Source of the DNA: Pterobdella sp. o SKG-2022
Lineage: Eukaryota > Annelida > Clitellata > Hirudinida > Piscicolidae
Length of the DNA: 64,000 nt
Direction of reading: 5' to 3'
Assembly: GCA_964035795.1 (NCBI GenBank)
Contig: OZ038324.1
Coordinates: forward strand, 3,242,908-3,306,907
Shown here: in pieces, positions 1-13,221 of the stretch
How the letters are laid out: each line of letters starts with the position of its first letter
Numbering within the stretch: position 1 is the first letter of the stretch
Translations under genes and position numbers: made by a program
Notes under the pieces: generated by a model
What the model was told of the DNA's origin: nothing
Seen by the model: the letters and a program-made list of their open reading frames with translations, nothing else
Database searches by the model: none

Positions 1-2814
1 AAATGTTATTTGTTTGAAATTTCACTTAGTTATTAATATGCTTGTTTATTTATACGTTCAGTCATTTAAGCAGTGATTTTTTTTTATAAGTTTAATATTA
101 TAATAAAAGATTTCTCACCATTGTATTCCTTCACTTTTAATAAACAAAACCTAGCAAGTACTCACTTTTTGCAATTTTTACTGTTGTTGTAGAGACCGAC
201 CTTTCAGTCTGCCACAGTTACAACTAATAAATGAGAATGATTGGTGAAAAATTTTGTTTTATCTATTCTCTTCATTTTCTTTTAAGCAATTAATTTCCAA
301 TCATGCTCACCTATGAAAAACTGCCTTGCAAGTTTTATCTCAATGAGCCACTGTTGCATGATCAAGTTTTTAAAATATTAGAGATACTTGATGTCTTTCT
401 ATCTTGATTCATCATTAAGATTTCATGGAATATTTCAGCTACCTTTTCATATAAACGTGTATTTAAAAATATCTTTTTTAGGTTGAAATTATTGCACATA
501 GTTGCCGTTTTTGTTTAACGTAGGTTGTTTATGTCCCACTGCCATGGAGTGCTTGAAACACATGAGCACCGAGTCCAGCTAAATCTTTGCATCTTATGCT
601 TATACAAGACTACTTCTGTAGTTGTCGCAGTTTTTTCTGTTTTTTTTGCTTAATAGAAAACGATTATTTGTGTCCTAAATAATTTAAAATACTGATGGTT
701 CTACAAGAGCCAAGCAAATCTTGGAAAGAGGTATCCATGCAGTGTTTGATGGCATCGATTCCTAGCACAATCTAGTGCATGTATTTTTTTGAAATTGTAG
801 ACGAAATGATGAAGACGTGTGAGATGCTGAATAGTTTCATTGAGTGAAAATCTGGTTTGAAATCTATACTGATAGAAAATTAGTATCTTATGATGATAAT
901 AATAGTATTAAATTTCATAGTATCAAGGTGAAGTTGAATTTATCCAATTTTAAATTCTAAAAGATCGAAAACTATATTTGAATTATTCAAAATTTAAGTT
1001 CAATTGAATTGAGACTATGGTCTTATGGAAGAAAAAGTTACAAACACTGTTTTAAAGTTCCAAAGATCGTGAGTATTTGCAACAATTCTATTTCTGATTA
1101 TTGTTTTTTCAAAAATAATATTTTTTATTCATATTAATGCTCATATTATTATTTTTTGTTGAAAATGAAATCAAAATAAGATTGTAATGCATTTTTCAAG
1201 AAGTGAATAAATGCAATTATAACTTTTATGAAGAATGCTCTACTCCGCTCCACCTGAGATTCGCTTCGAAAACTTCAATAAAATAACAAAAATAAAAAAT
1301 AAAAAAACTGAAAAATAAATTATTGCTTAAAAAAAACTTTGGAAGTTAATATAAAGTTATGAAAGAGAACATTTGAAAATAAAATGTGGAGAATGAGAAA
1401 TATTGAATATTTTTGAAGATAAAACTCATGTTTTTAAACTGATGAAAAATTTATGTAAATACTGAAAAAAAAATGAAATAAATAACTTTTTAATAAATAT
1501 ATAAAATAATACCTATTTGAAATAGGAAAAATGAGACATTTGTTTGTATTTAGAGTGTCTAAAACGTAAAATACTTTCTCGAAATATGACAAGCAAATCT
1601 GGAAAGTATAAAAACAAACGACCAAATATAACAAATATTTTTTTTCTGAATAAGAATAACCAACATAATAAAAATATTTTGGGAAAGAATTAAATAAAAT
1701 TCTTTTAAAACAGACAAATATCCTGAAAATTTTCCGAGAAAGCTATTCACATTTTAACGTTTTCATTTAACTTAATTTTCCAATAATTATTCCAGATTTT
1801 TTCGTTGATTTTTTCATTTATTTTGTTCCACTAAATTCCCCGATAAATTTCTTCAATGCCTCTGTACTACGCCAAGCATTAAATGATTTTTTCAGTTAAA
1901 TTTAAAGGAAAGCGTAGTGGAAACGAATTGAAAAGAAAATATCCCCAAACTAAAAAAATTTTGTTTATACAAACAAAAAAATAAGATTGGAAAAATGAGA
2001 ATAAATTTTTAGAAAACAAGAATTGTAAATACATTAGAAAAAAAAATGAAAACAAATAATGAGGAATAATATTGGAAATAACATGGAAAGGGAACTTTAA
2101 AACTATCTGCGTTGTATTTCTGAAGAATACAGTGATAATATCAGACGATTGCAATTTTTTGATACAGCAAGCGTTGCGTACCATTGATGAAGTTTGCAAT
2201 CAGTATATTTGAGATTTCAAACATTTAGATAAATTAAATAGGAGAGGATTAGAAAGAAATGTAGATGGCGGAGGTTCGAATCCCGGGCTGGGTTACGTCT
2301 TCGAAGTTTTAATTGCTTTGAGACTGAAAAAATCATGTCTTTCATTTTAAAAAATATTATGACCCATTTTCATTTTTTTTTTATATATATATTGATTCAA
2401 AAAATTTAGCTTAAAATTTACCTTTTTTGTTAATATTTCACTCCAAATAATGCTCTCGTTATTGCCATTGTGAGTCCAAAACCTGCATATTGATATTTAT
2501 TGAAGAAAGATTTATATGAATATTATGCGGGAAATATTGATTGAAATAATGATTATCATTTATAAATATTATTCATAAATTATAAGATATATGAAAATAT
2601 TCAATAAGATTTTTAAAATAATATAATAATTAAAAAATATATAATGCGAATATATTTATAGAAAAGCTCATAAAAAGTTAGAATATAATAATAGTGTTTA
2701 TGATCTAAATCCTTTTTAATTGTCCATACAATCTAAATAGCAAAAGTATAGATAAAATTATAATCTAACAACAATCACGATGGCTATAAATAACGATACT
2801 TATTTAAATTGTTA
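1..2814. other. AT-rich non-coding DNA, no gene seen
   Basis: No open frame here has recognisable protein features. The few frames of 60-106 codons are hydrophobic or lysine-rich readings of A/T tracts. A B-box-like string at 2273-2284 stands alone, without a partner A box. I see nothing else that can be named. Confidence 0.6.
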
Positions 2815-3099
2815 CTGACGGCAAAGGCAAAGCATTCCATGCCATAAGTCCACAATAGACGGTCCCATCCCTCGCTAGTCCACTACATATCGACTTCTGT
2901 GATAACTCCTTTGATCCTTTATACATACAACATAAGAAAGCTTGCACCTTTGTAGACTCTGGCTACACGCATTTGTCGTTAGTTGCGCACAAATTTTTGG
3001 TCTCATCTTCATTATAAGGCTTGTAACGGATTTGACCTGGCTTTGAATCTGGTACCATTGGGTTTAAAGTCTAATGCTCTACCATTGAGCTAGCTCGAA
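2815..3099 (-). mobile_element. tRNA-derived SINE, copy A
   Basis: Read on the minus strand, positions 3099-3015 resemble a tRNA 5' half and T-arm: an A-box/D-arm string TAGCTCAATGGTAGAGCA, then a B-box-like AGATTCAAAGCC. A body follows that contains GGTGCAAGCTTTC (plus strand AAGCTTGCACC near 2940). The copies at 41.4 kb and 45.6 kb share this order of tRNA-like head, AATGA-type junction and an AAGCTTGCA core. The head is too degenerate in the T-stem to be a working tRNA. Known SINEs have a Pol III promoter head, a body and a LINE-like tail; the family here is inferred from four copies within this window. The left (3') boundary is uncertain. Confidence 0.6.
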
Positions 3100-3543
3100 T
3101 TAGTTATAATAGTAACTATCAAAATGACATGGAAAAATATGAAAACACTAATAACTCCATTGGTGATGAAAAATAATGGAGCTTTTAATCATAATCAAGA
3201 ATGTCAGCTTTCCGTGAAACTTATTTTTTGTTCTCTACACATCTGCAGTAATATTTTTTATTGTAATAGTAGTTGTTTTTATTTTCAAATTTTGGTATGT
3301 CAACGAATAAATGGCTGCCTCGTGGTTGCTCTGCAAGTAATAGAGTTTTTAATCAGCAGAACAAAATAAAGGTCATCTATCGGAAAGTTTTCTACTCATC
3401 TTCGGTAAACTATAAGGTATTTTAGTGAGCAAGTTGGAGCATATCTCGTTTTATGATAGTTTTGCACTCAATAAAAAAATAGTTTCATGGTTAAAAAAAT
3501 GCTTGTATTAATGTTGCTTCTTGAAAGAAACCATCATAAACGA

Positions 3544-3640
3544 CCTGATTGGCGTGATGGTGAATGACGTCAACGTCAAATCCAAAGATACCAGGTTCAA
3601 CTCCGTGCCATAGCTGAATGCACAATAATGCGACCATTTT
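3544..3640 (+). mobile_element. tRNA-derived SINE head, copy D
   Basis: This is a plus-strand A box (TTGGCGTGATGG, 3549-3560) followed by AAGATACCAGGTTCAACTCC, containing a B box (3594-3604), and then a CACAATAATG junction. It aligns well with the minus-strand head of the copy at 45.6 kb, which has TTGGTGTAGTGG, AAGATACCAG and CACAATGATG at the same spacing. After about 3640 the similarity fades, so the copy is truncated or its body is diverged. Confidence 0.55.
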
Positions 3641-6219
3641 GCTCTGCAACATATGCGATGAAAAAAATGCAACTAACAAGATACCTCAGAGAACAATATG
3701 CCCTGGACTTGGGTTTGACAGCCTCTAAGGTGGCAGCCAGTTTCTATGGTGCCAAGAATAGTGCAAAAAAACAGCACACATTTTTTCAATTGATTTAACT
3801 GCAGTTTGGAGGATCTTCGGGCCAGCATGCGGTCTGCAAGGGTGTGTTGAAGGTCCTATTGGCGTTTCAATGTTGAAAGCTTTAAAGAGATGGGTTGTTA
3901 TTTGAAATAATTTTTCAATAATATTTATGAGCAAACAGTTTTTTAAAAAATTTTATTCAAATTAGGATGGTTTGTTACGGAAACTTGAGTACATTTTAAA
4001 ATATATATTCATAAATACTGGCGTTTGTTTAATTTAAAAAAGCTTCGTATTGCAAAAAAGTTTGGAAAATGGAAAAAACATCATTAGGATAATAAATGGA
4101 CAATAAAGGTGGACTGAAAGCGCAAAAATAGAGCATTTATGTGATGTTGTCTTTGTTCTAATGGTTGACGATAATATAATAGGAGCAATGGTGATTAGGA
4201 TCATAGCAATTATGATAATGCTAATAATGTTAGTTGTTATATTTATTATGATATCGATTATCATAAGAACATTTATAATACTGGTGATGTTATGATAATA
4301 TAATAATAATTTATTAATAAATTTAATTCAATACTTAAACAAAAACTTGTAAATGTTGAAATCATTATAACATCAGGATTATTATGGGTGTCATTATTGG
4401 TACTTTATCGATTTTTTCATGTGTAGAATTATATAATGAATGCTTTTTCTGGCTTTGATTCCTGAGACTGAATTTTTTCGTGTATGCTTTAGTTTTATCT
4501 TTTGTTGTGTATGTTTTTTATTTTGATGTTTTTTTCTGTTAGTAAGCTGTTGCACAACATAAGTGTTGTGTGCAAAATATCATGTCACAGGTTAGTTAAG
4601 TCAACTAACTTGGTCATCAGTACCCATCTTTCTAAAAAACAATTAAGTTTTATATATTAGCATTTGAAAGCTAAAATTAACTCTATGGTAAAAAATATAT
4701 TTTTGGGAGAGCTTTCAATGTCTTGTTGTCGTTGGGTTGAGAAGTTGTTCGTGTTTGACACCACGTGATCCCTGTTTTATCTTTTTTTATAAATATATTT
4801 TGTTCGTGCTGTTGTTTGTCATGAGATGCTTATGAGAACTAATCTGTATTTGTTTATTTTCTAATTATGATCGAACCACACGATGATTTTAACAATAGAA
4901 ATAAAATTTTTCAAAATGTTACCCTTTTGACACAATTAAATCTCAGTATTAATGAGATAAATCCAAATGAAGCTAATTTAAAAAAGTTAATATAAACTTC
5001 AACTCGTTTCCTAGGCTACCCATCAGTTCCTACAAGGTTAATCTGGACGTCGTGTGGATTTGATTGCCAATGACGACTGTCACAAAATCGAGTTTTATCA
5101 TGTTTTTACAAATCCTTTAGTGATTGCACGACCATGCATTTTTTCTTATAGAATTCCCCCAATAACGAAAGTTTTTATAACCCCTCTTCTCGACTGCAGA
5201 CATTACGTCGCACTAGAGGGGAAAGACATCTTTATTTAAATTATCACCATATATCGAATGCTTACTTAAACTTGATTTATGGTCTTTATGATAAATGTAT
5301 CATTGACAATGGGATTATACATTACCCCCTAGAAATTATATGAAATGATACTTATGAGCCCTCTCTGAATCTTTCCTGTAAACTGTTGTGTTGTCTCTAG
5401 GTCTATCCCTTGAAAAAAAATTAATGAGAGTAAAATGAAAGACTCCTTTATTCTAGTGGAAAACCTATGCAAGAATGCTTGTATATAATTAATTTAATGT
5501 TTGTATACATTTTAAACGTTTATGTTCTTATTAAACCCATACCATGCTAAAAAACTTGATCCGAGTTGTGTTTGATAGAAATTGGTGTTAATTAGTTATA
5601 CAGCAATAAAATGGCAGTTTGATTGGAAACTATGTTTAGCTGAGACCAGTCTTTGAAAACCCAGTATTAGGCTGAAAGAGGCTTTCCAATATACATTTAA
5701 AAAAATTTTTTAAATTCATATCAAGTCAATGGTAGGAAATTGCTTCGAATTTTATTTTGTCAAGGTTCTAAATTTTTTTCATTTGAAGCTGCTTAAAGTT
5801 GGTATATGGTTGAAATTCCAGGGAAACTTAAGTGGCGCTAATGTTGATGACAGTTTAAGCCTTTAAGGATATAAACTATTGGCATGAGTTAATGACAAGT
5901 CCAATTTTCTAAATATTTATTTTTATCTTTCTCATTTCCATAACTTATAATTGTTATTATTTTATTTAAACTCGCACTTTTTTGAAGATTTATTTCTTTT
6001 GAGTCATTATTTTTATTGCTACTCATATCATTCTTCTCATTTTTAGAGCTGCTATTTCACTCTCTGCGTGTAACTTTTGTTGCGACACTCCGCGTTGTTT
6101 GTACTACAGATGTGTAGTTGCTGGACCCATTTGGACGCTATATAAATTTAAGCTATTTGGCGCTATAAAATAAAAAATAAATGTGGCGACACTATTCATG
6201 AATACATTTGAGTTTACTT
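3641..6219. other. Non-coding DNA, nothing identified
   Basis: From 3641 to about 3900 the base composition is more balanced than in the flanks, which suggests an old transposon, but I recognise no family. The remainder is A/T-rich without coding signal. Confidence 0.5.
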
Positions 6220-6234
6220 TTAATGTTCTATCAA

Positions 6235-6420
6235 TGCATGCGTGTGAAACATAGATGGATTAATGAATTGATGGATGGATGAATGGACAATGGATTGATG
6301 GATAGATGGATGAATAAATAAATAAATGAATGAAACAATAGATGGATTGGTATAGTTGCTAGATATAAGGAGGCTGGTTGAGTAAATAGATTGTGGATGA
6401 ATGGGTAGATGAGTGGATGT
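6235..6420. repeat. Imperfect GGAT/GAAT tetranucleotide tract
   Basis: Degenerate 4-bp repeats (TGGATGGATGAATGGA type). The complementary CATC/CATT version appears at 8.65-9.33, 23.9-24.15 and 51.1-51.3 kb. Confidence 0.8.
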
Positions 6421-6682
6421 CTCTGTGGTCACGTTTAAAGCTTGTTAGAGGCATGCAAAAAGCAAAAATAATTAATAAGCTAAATTTCAAAAAAATTCTG
6501 CAAGTCTGCAAAAGCTATGAACCTTAAAACTGAACGCAAGATAAACCGAAAGCAAAAATGGATGAAATCATCATTATAACATGAAAATAACAATAAACTA
6601 CATTGAAGCCATCTGTGGTTTCGTTTACGTCATTCAGGTGTTGTTGGGTGGACAAACAACTTTTAATCTAATGTGCACACAA

Positions 6683-6774
<92 letters not shown>
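6683..6774. repeat. Compound (CA)n-(TA)n microsatellite
   Basis: About 8 CA units pass directly into about 37 uninterrupted TA units. Confidence 0.95.
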
Positions 6775-6779
<5 letters not shown>

Positions 6780-7191
6780 AACACATACTCACTCTTGATG
6801 ACGCATTAAATCACATGATTGCCCAGACAGGGTTTCAATGTTGTTCTTATGATAACTTATGTGTATCGGTGGGTGGGTAGGTAAGGTGTTTGAGGTTGTG
6901 TGTGCGAGTAAATTTATGTGTGAATGAGTGTATGATTGGTGGAACTTCTCACGAATATATTTAGATATGTGATGTGTGTTTGGTTTTTGGAGGAAACAAG
7001 GAAGGTTGTTATTGCGTTACTGGATGTGATGAGAGTGGGTGAGGTTGATTGAATGAGTGATTGGTGGAGTGTGTGAGGCTTTCAATCGAATGTTTCTGGA
7101 CTGGATGAATAAAGTTTTGTTTTTGAAAATAAATAAAAAAATTTGGCTTCAATAAAGATTTTTGAAAACACTGGAGATAAGTTGTTTGAGT

Positions 7192-7193
<2 letters not shown>

Positions 7194-7268
<75 letters not shown>

Positions 7269-7284
7269 GTGTGTGTGTGTGTGT
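7194..7284. repeat. (GT)n microsatellite
   Basis: Roughly 45 GT units with one TT interruption near 7267. The preceding 300 bp is loosely GT-rich. Confidence 0.95.
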
Positions 7285-7589
7285 TTCAGTTTGAAAAAAG
7301 CAATTGACAGGTAAAACCCAGCGGATTAAGAAAAATTATACGAAGCTAACAGCTCTGCTAAAATTACGTTAAGTAATACAGCAAAAACAGCTACAACACT
7401 GCGTACAGCTGATAACTTACCAATGCAAAGAGCAACACACACCATATCCACAGAAAAGATTGAGACAATTGGGTGCTAGACTGTAAAAAGCCTTGGCAAC
7501 CCAACAAAGTTCAGCCTTAAACTGGCGATTGTTATTGGAATCATGCAAGACAAAAACGTAGCGCTATAAACGATTTCAGAAGCACAAAT

Positions 7590-8005
7590 AAAGCAACAAG
7601 AACAACAACAATACCTAAAATCAAAAAAATTGAAACAACAACAATCGAAACAACAGAAGTAACAAAAAAACAATAATAGACACAACAATCAAAACAATAA
7701 AACAACAGCAATCGAAAACAATAGCAACAACAATAATCGAAATAACAAGAGCAACAACAACAACAAATATAGCAACATTAATCAAAACAATAGCATCATT
7801 AATCAAAACAACAACAGCAATAAAAGCAGCAGCAACAACAACAATAGCAACAATCAAAACAACAGCAGCAATAAGAATAGCAAAAATAAAAACAAAAGCA
7901 TCAACAACAATCGAAACAATAGCAACAAAAAAAATTCGAAAAACAAAGAGCAACAACAACTATAATAATAGCAACAACAATCAAAACAATAGCAACAATA
8001 ACAAC
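7590..8005. repeat. Imperfect (CAA)n tract next to LINE remnant
   Basis: Interrupted CAA/AACAATAG repeats run for about 400 bp and end where the LINE fragment at 8029 begins. A similar imperfect trinucleotide tract sits inside the related element at 49.0-50.3 kb, so the tract may be part of the element. Sequence at about 7440-7590 is non-repetitive and could be more of the element, but it is not recognisable. Confidence 0.8.
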
Positions 8006-8225
8006 AGTTCTGACAGTCTTATTCTGCACGTTTCCGAGATGCAACAGTAGCTGCTAGTAAAGCAGGTCTGGCAAACCACGTGAGACAGAAGCACCAAACA
8101 CAAGCAAGCATAAAGTGTCAATACTGCGGGCTGAACTTCAAACCACAAGGCATTTATAACCACAAGAAAAAATGCTCATCTCTCAATCCTTTGCACCTAC
8201 CTCATGGTGGATGAACGCAAGAATA
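8006..8225 (+). mobile_element. LINE 3' end with C2HC zinc finger (copy 1)
   Basis: A frame at 8029-8214 (61 codons plus stop) contains AGLANHVRQKH and then a finger of the form C-x2-C-x11-H-x3-C (CQYCGLNF...YNHKKKC), ending in LHLPHGG and a TGA. The same segment occurs, decayed, downstream of the reverse-transcriptase C-terminal region on the minus strand at 49.0-49.2 kb. The two copies share long stretches including the GCACCTACC/CATGGTGGAT end. Zinc fingers near the C-terminus of LINE proteins are known; that this is the end of ORF2 is inferred from the second copy. The upstream part is replaced by CAA repeats, so the copy is truncated. Confidence 0.6.
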
Positions 8226-8654
8226 GTGTGTTTGTGTTGGTGTGTTTGTGGGTGTATGTGTAGATAAATTGTATATTTGAATAGGTGAGGGTGTGTATAG
8301 AGTGTAGGTGCATACAAGTATGTGAGAGACCAAACACCAATCTAAATGACGGCCACTGGAGGAAGCGGTTCTCAAAAACGATAACCTGCGGCACCCGTAC
8401 CAAATAAATAGCGCTTTATCGTTTTAAAATTTAAAAATTGCTTTTATTTAATTTTTTTTTTCAAAAGATTGCTCTTTTGAAATTGAAGTTCATTTAGGTT
8501 TAGTGTTATTATCTCCAGGCGTCGTGTATCGAGGTATTCTCGTAAGGGTTTTATTTCTCAATTTTATCAATTTTTCAGTGTTTTTCTTTTATTATCAACA
8601 TAAATATATTTTTATCAGTGTCTTTTAGACATAAGGTTTCCTATTCATTTGAAT
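8226..8654. other. GT-rich then AT-rich spacer
   Basis: GT-rich degenerate sequence to about 8330, then ordinary A/T-rich DNA. No gene seen. Confidence 0.5.
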
Positions 8655-9330
8655 GTAGAACAACCTTCATCCAACTCTCCATTTCATTCTTCTTTCTTCC
8701 CATCCATCAATTTGTCTATTCTTTCATCCAACCATCTATCCATCTTCTTATCCAACTATTTTTTCGTATTTACATTCATTCATTTATCCATTTACCTTCA
8801 TCTCTGATCAACCATTCATCAACTTTCATTTATTTTTTTATTTTGTTTTCATTCATTTATTTATCCATTCATTCATCTATTCCTTCATTTTTCCATTTAT
8901 TTATTTATCTATCTATTTATTTATCCATCCATACATTTAGTCAGTAATTCATTCATCCATCCATTCATTTACCTATTCATCTATTCATTCATCTATCCAT
9001 TCATTTATGCACAAATTCATTTATTCATTTATCCATTTATTCATCTATAATTTCATTTATGCACAAATTCATTTATTCATTTATCCATTTATTCATCTAT
9101 CCATTCATTTATGCACAAATTCATCCATCCATTCATTCATTCATCCACCCGTTCGTTCATTCCTTCATTGTTTCATTCATTCATCTATCCATTCATTCAT
9201 CCATCCATTCATTCATCCACCCATTCATTCATTTATTTATCTATTAATTCATCCATCCATTCATTTATCTACCCATCAGTTTATTTATTTCTCAATCTAT
9301 ATATGTATTAGTTAATCCATTTATACAACA
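8655..9330. repeat. Imperfect CATC/CATT tetranucleotide block
   Basis: Nearly 700 bp of degenerate 4-bp repeats. A longer unit is visible: a ~52-bp segment beginning with TTTATGCACAAATTCATTTA recurs at about 9005, 9057 and 9109. The frames rich in Ser, Ile, His and Phe here are repeat readings, not genes. Confidence 0.9.
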
Positions 9331-9689
9331 ATTGCTTCTAGCATATATTTATCCATCAAAACCCTTTTTCTACATAGAACTGTGAAATAACAAGTCTTCG
9401 ATGTGTATTCAATAAATGCAACGCTATTTATCTACCTACTTATCATGTTCTAATCCTTTTATGACAGTTCCCTTTTATCCGATTATCCATCATTATCTTT
9501 TTACTGCACTCATCCATCTCCCCATCCACATGTTTATCAATTTTTCATCAGAAGTTTTTTTTTCCTATTTTGCAAAATTTCAATTTTTAAAATATTTTTT
9601 TTCATCCATCTATCAATCTATTTCTTATTTACAAATTTATTCACACTAATAGTTTTCCTTTCCTCTATCATCCAATTGTGGATTCTTCC

Positions 9690-9800
9690 ATGTATCCAAA
9701 CATCTTTCATCCATCCATCCAAACATCTTTCATCCATCCATCCAAACATCTTTCATCCATCCATCCAAACATCTTTCATCCATCCATCCAAACATCTTTT
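9690..9800. repeat. 23-bp minisatellite
   Basis: Five near-perfect copies of a 23-bp unit (AAACATCTTT followed by CATC/CATCC repeats), starting at 9698, 9721, 9744, 9767 and 9790. It grew out of the neighbouring CATC-type sequence. Confidence 0.95.
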
Positions 9801-10024
9801 TATTCATTTTTTAATCCATTCATTCATGGCTGTATCCATCTATATTCACAAATTTATTTTACTTTTCAAAATAAAGTTAAAATTTACACAGGCTTTTGAA
9901 AAATCTATCAGAATAAAAGAGAAATTTATAGTGTTATGAAAAAATTATTTGAAATGTTTTTCTTTGGTTGATTTCAATTGTATACAACAGCTTTTTAAAA
10001 AAGTGTTTCGAGGACTTTTTAAAG

Positions 10025-10265
10025 ATGGAGTAGAATGGAGGAGTTTGATGTGGTGTGATGGGGTGTGATGGGATGTGGTGTAGTGTGGTGGGATGTGGTG
10101 TGGTATGGTGTCATATAGTGTGGTGTGGTAAGTGTGGTGTAGGCTGGCTTAGTGTGATTTGGTGTTAACTAGTGAGATGTAGCAATATGATTTGATGGAA
10201 TATGGTGTGAAAAGGAAAGAAACAGGTAGAATGTAAAACGATGCAAAAATATACGGTGTGTTGTG
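10025..10265. repeat. Degenerate TGTGG pentanucleotide tract
   Basis: C-poor plus-strand sequence built from GTGTGG/GATGG units. Similar tracts follow the splice donors at 36.8 and 57.7 kb, but I see no exon next to this one. Confidence 0.8.
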
Positions 10266-10528
10266 GTTGGATGAAGTACATAATGAAGTTTTGAGTGTTG
10301 AAAGATATCAATATTTTGATAAAATATTTATAACGTCAAAGCACAAAAGCTATGTTATAAATTCTTTGTTTAAACCTTACAAAAATGATGATTGAACTTT
10401 GACATTTAAAAGAGGAATTCATAAGACGACAATCTATCACTCTTTTCCGCCTTCCCACGCATTCCTTCTTTTAATTATTATTATTATTCTATTGAAAGAT
10501 TAAGAACAATATATTGTGGCAATAAAAA

Positions 10529-10784
<256 letters not shown>

Positions 10785-13033
10785 AGGTGTTATGGTATGA
10801 AGGCAGTTAAAGAAGCCAAAAATATCATTATGTCTATCAGATTTATATTTTAAAGGAATAAAAGTAATACATTCAACGTAATAAATAACTTAGAAAGTTT
10901 ATTTCACAAAAAACCTACCCAAACTTCACAAGATTCAAGCCCGTTGTAGTCACAGATCATAGAGTGAAACAAATCCAAACAAGCAGAAAAAAAAACAATT
11001 CACTTCAAAAGTTTTTCGAAATAAGAAATTATTTTGAGAAAAAAATAACATAAAAGACTCAAACTAAAACAAGTATCCCAAAAAACAAACTCAACCCTAA
11101 AACGCAAAACTTGAAAAAGTTCAGTCCTCTCTAACAGAGATGCCAAAAAACAAAAAATCAAAATAATATCGACAAAAAATTGTTTAGAAACAACACCAAG
11201 TTGGATTCAAAAATAAAGAAAAAATTTTTAAAAAAGTCACGAAGCTTACATTATCAACTGATTATCATTTGACAATGTAAGCTTCGTGTCTTTTTTAAAA
11301 TAAATACTTTGTGTTTGTTGTCGTTACTATTTGATTTAGGCTTTTGTATTTCATCAAGAAGGATACATCTTCAAGCACCACCTGGCTTCACAAAGACGTG
11401 TCCATATTTGAAACAGCTTTAGATGCATAATAAATACTGGTGTGCCACAAAAAATCAGTTGAACCAAAGTTTTTGTTAGTTATTGAAACAAGTAAAACAA
11501 CCAAAAATGAAAGTCATTTTTCAAATTAAACTAACCAACCAACGGTGACAATTTGAAATTAGTGTGAAAGACTTTTGTATCAGCACCATGGTTACAAATT
11601 GGGTTTAGGAAGTCTGGTGACTCGAAGAGAAAGAGATTAAAGTGAAAAGTGTTAATGTCAACACATTAAAATTTTTTGAACTCAAGATCATTTGAGGATG
11701 ATATTATCGCGTGTCAAACGAATTGAATAGAAGCAGAACAGCGATAAGATCTTACGCTTTATATCATTCTCTACAAAAATTGAAAAAAAAAATAAAAATT
11801 ATATTTTTTAAAAGATAATACAAACCATACTGAACTATCTTCAAAACTATAACACTTTGTATATTCAATATTAATAACACAATTAACAATGGAAACTATT
11901 AGATTGCTGGAAATACAAATATTTAAATTATTTTTTCTATATTTATTTTTATATTTTTTTCTACTTTATTAAAATTTCTCATAGAAGATTCTGTATTGAT
12001 TTTCACAGTTATTTTCGAGCAATCATAACCAAGTTTTTAGCCCCAAACATTGGAATGATTGTCGAGGTTCCTGATTAAAAAAAAATTAATTTATTGCTTT
12101 ATGAGTTTTATTTTTTGATTTTAAATAAAAAGTTTAATGAATAAAGCGGGTCTGAAGTTGTGATGAAACGCTACTTGTTTCCCATTGCACCTCAAAATTG
12201 ATTCAAACTTTTGAATTAAAGTTATTTTTTATTTTTCCAAGCATGATGTTATCAATATTTGAAGCCAGAATCATGGTTTTTGGAATCGTTTTTTCAAGTT
12301 TATAAATTTGAAATTAAATATTACGTTTACAATTTCCAACTTGATTATTGTAAGTTTTTTGAATTAACTATTTGAATAAAAGTAATAAAAATAATTATTA
12401 AAATTAAATTTTCATGTGTATAATTAACGTTTTCATTTTACTCTCAATATTTTCATTTTAAATTAATTACTATAATTATGATTGCTAAGTTATTTTTATA
12501 ATTTAGGACTAGAGTGGAGTTATAATTTTTCAAGACTGATATTCGAGTTACAAAAAAAAATAAATTTAAAAAACCCCATATGACCGAAGAAATCATCAAA
12601 AAAAAACTTTTAAAATAATTGAATATTTTTCATTATTAATAATGAAAATTAAAAATGAAATACTACAAATGACAATATGGGGGTGAACTTAAAGTTTAGA
12701 GATTAACTTTTGTTGGTTTTGTTGAGGCATATTGAAGATTTTACGAATCTTGATTTTCTCAAAAATATTTTTGTTTTTTTCTCATTTTTAAGATTCTTTT
12801 TGAGTTTATGTTGAAGCATAGTTTTTGCCATTGTTCAAAATCGTTGCAAATTAATTTTCAAAAAAATCCAATTTAAATAGAGATTATTATTTCAAGTGAA
12901 AAGTCAATTTAATTAATATGTCTTTTAAAGAAAGTGTATTTCCGAAAATTATAAAAAAACAGTAAAATTATACCTATATTAAAAAATAAGAGTAATATGC
13001 AAGACTTGTAGACCAATTTTGTAGAACAATTGT
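10785..13033. other. AT-rich non-coding DNA
   Basis: Apart from the inverted repeat at 11222-11304 I see no gene, RNA or repeat structure that can be named. Confidence 0.5.
11222..11304. repeat. Near-perfect inverted repeat (hairpin)
   Basis: The arm AAAAAAGTCACGAAGCTTAC (from 11230) is matched by GTAAGCTTCGTG-T-CTTTTTT ending at 11296. The ~25-bp stem has two mismatches, continues loosely outward, and has a loop of about 16 bases. It could be the residue of a foldback/MITE element or an RNA hairpin. No target-site duplication could be confirmed by eye. Confidence 0.75.
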
Positions 13034-13221
13034 AGACCAATTACAACAACCCCTATATTTTCAAAAATAATAGAAAAACATGCCCATAATCAAATTTATA
13101 ATTTTTTAGATAAAAATAAACTAATTAACAACAACCAATATGGATTTATCAAAAATAAATCAAAAAACTTATGCTTACATATGTTTAAATATAATATTGT
13201 AAAAAATTTGTTATCTATTTG
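13034..13221 (+). mobile_element. Reverse transcriptase relic of a non-LTR element
   Basis: In one frame this reads RPITTTPIFSKIIEKHAHNQ, then YNFLDKNKLINNNQYGF, then KNKS, ending at a TGA. It follows the conserved fingers-region pattern of jockey/CR1-like reverse transcriptases (RPIS..P..SKI.E....Q...FL....L...Q.GFR...S). The catalytic YxDD region is not found downstream, so this is a small dead fragment. Composition matches the surrounding A/T-rich DNA, which suggests an old insertion. Confidence 0.7.

Noticed and set aside
2273..2284. B box GGTTCGAATCCC suggesting a tRNA or SINE
   Set aside because: No A box at the proper distance upstream and no T-stem pairing; an isolated fragment at best.
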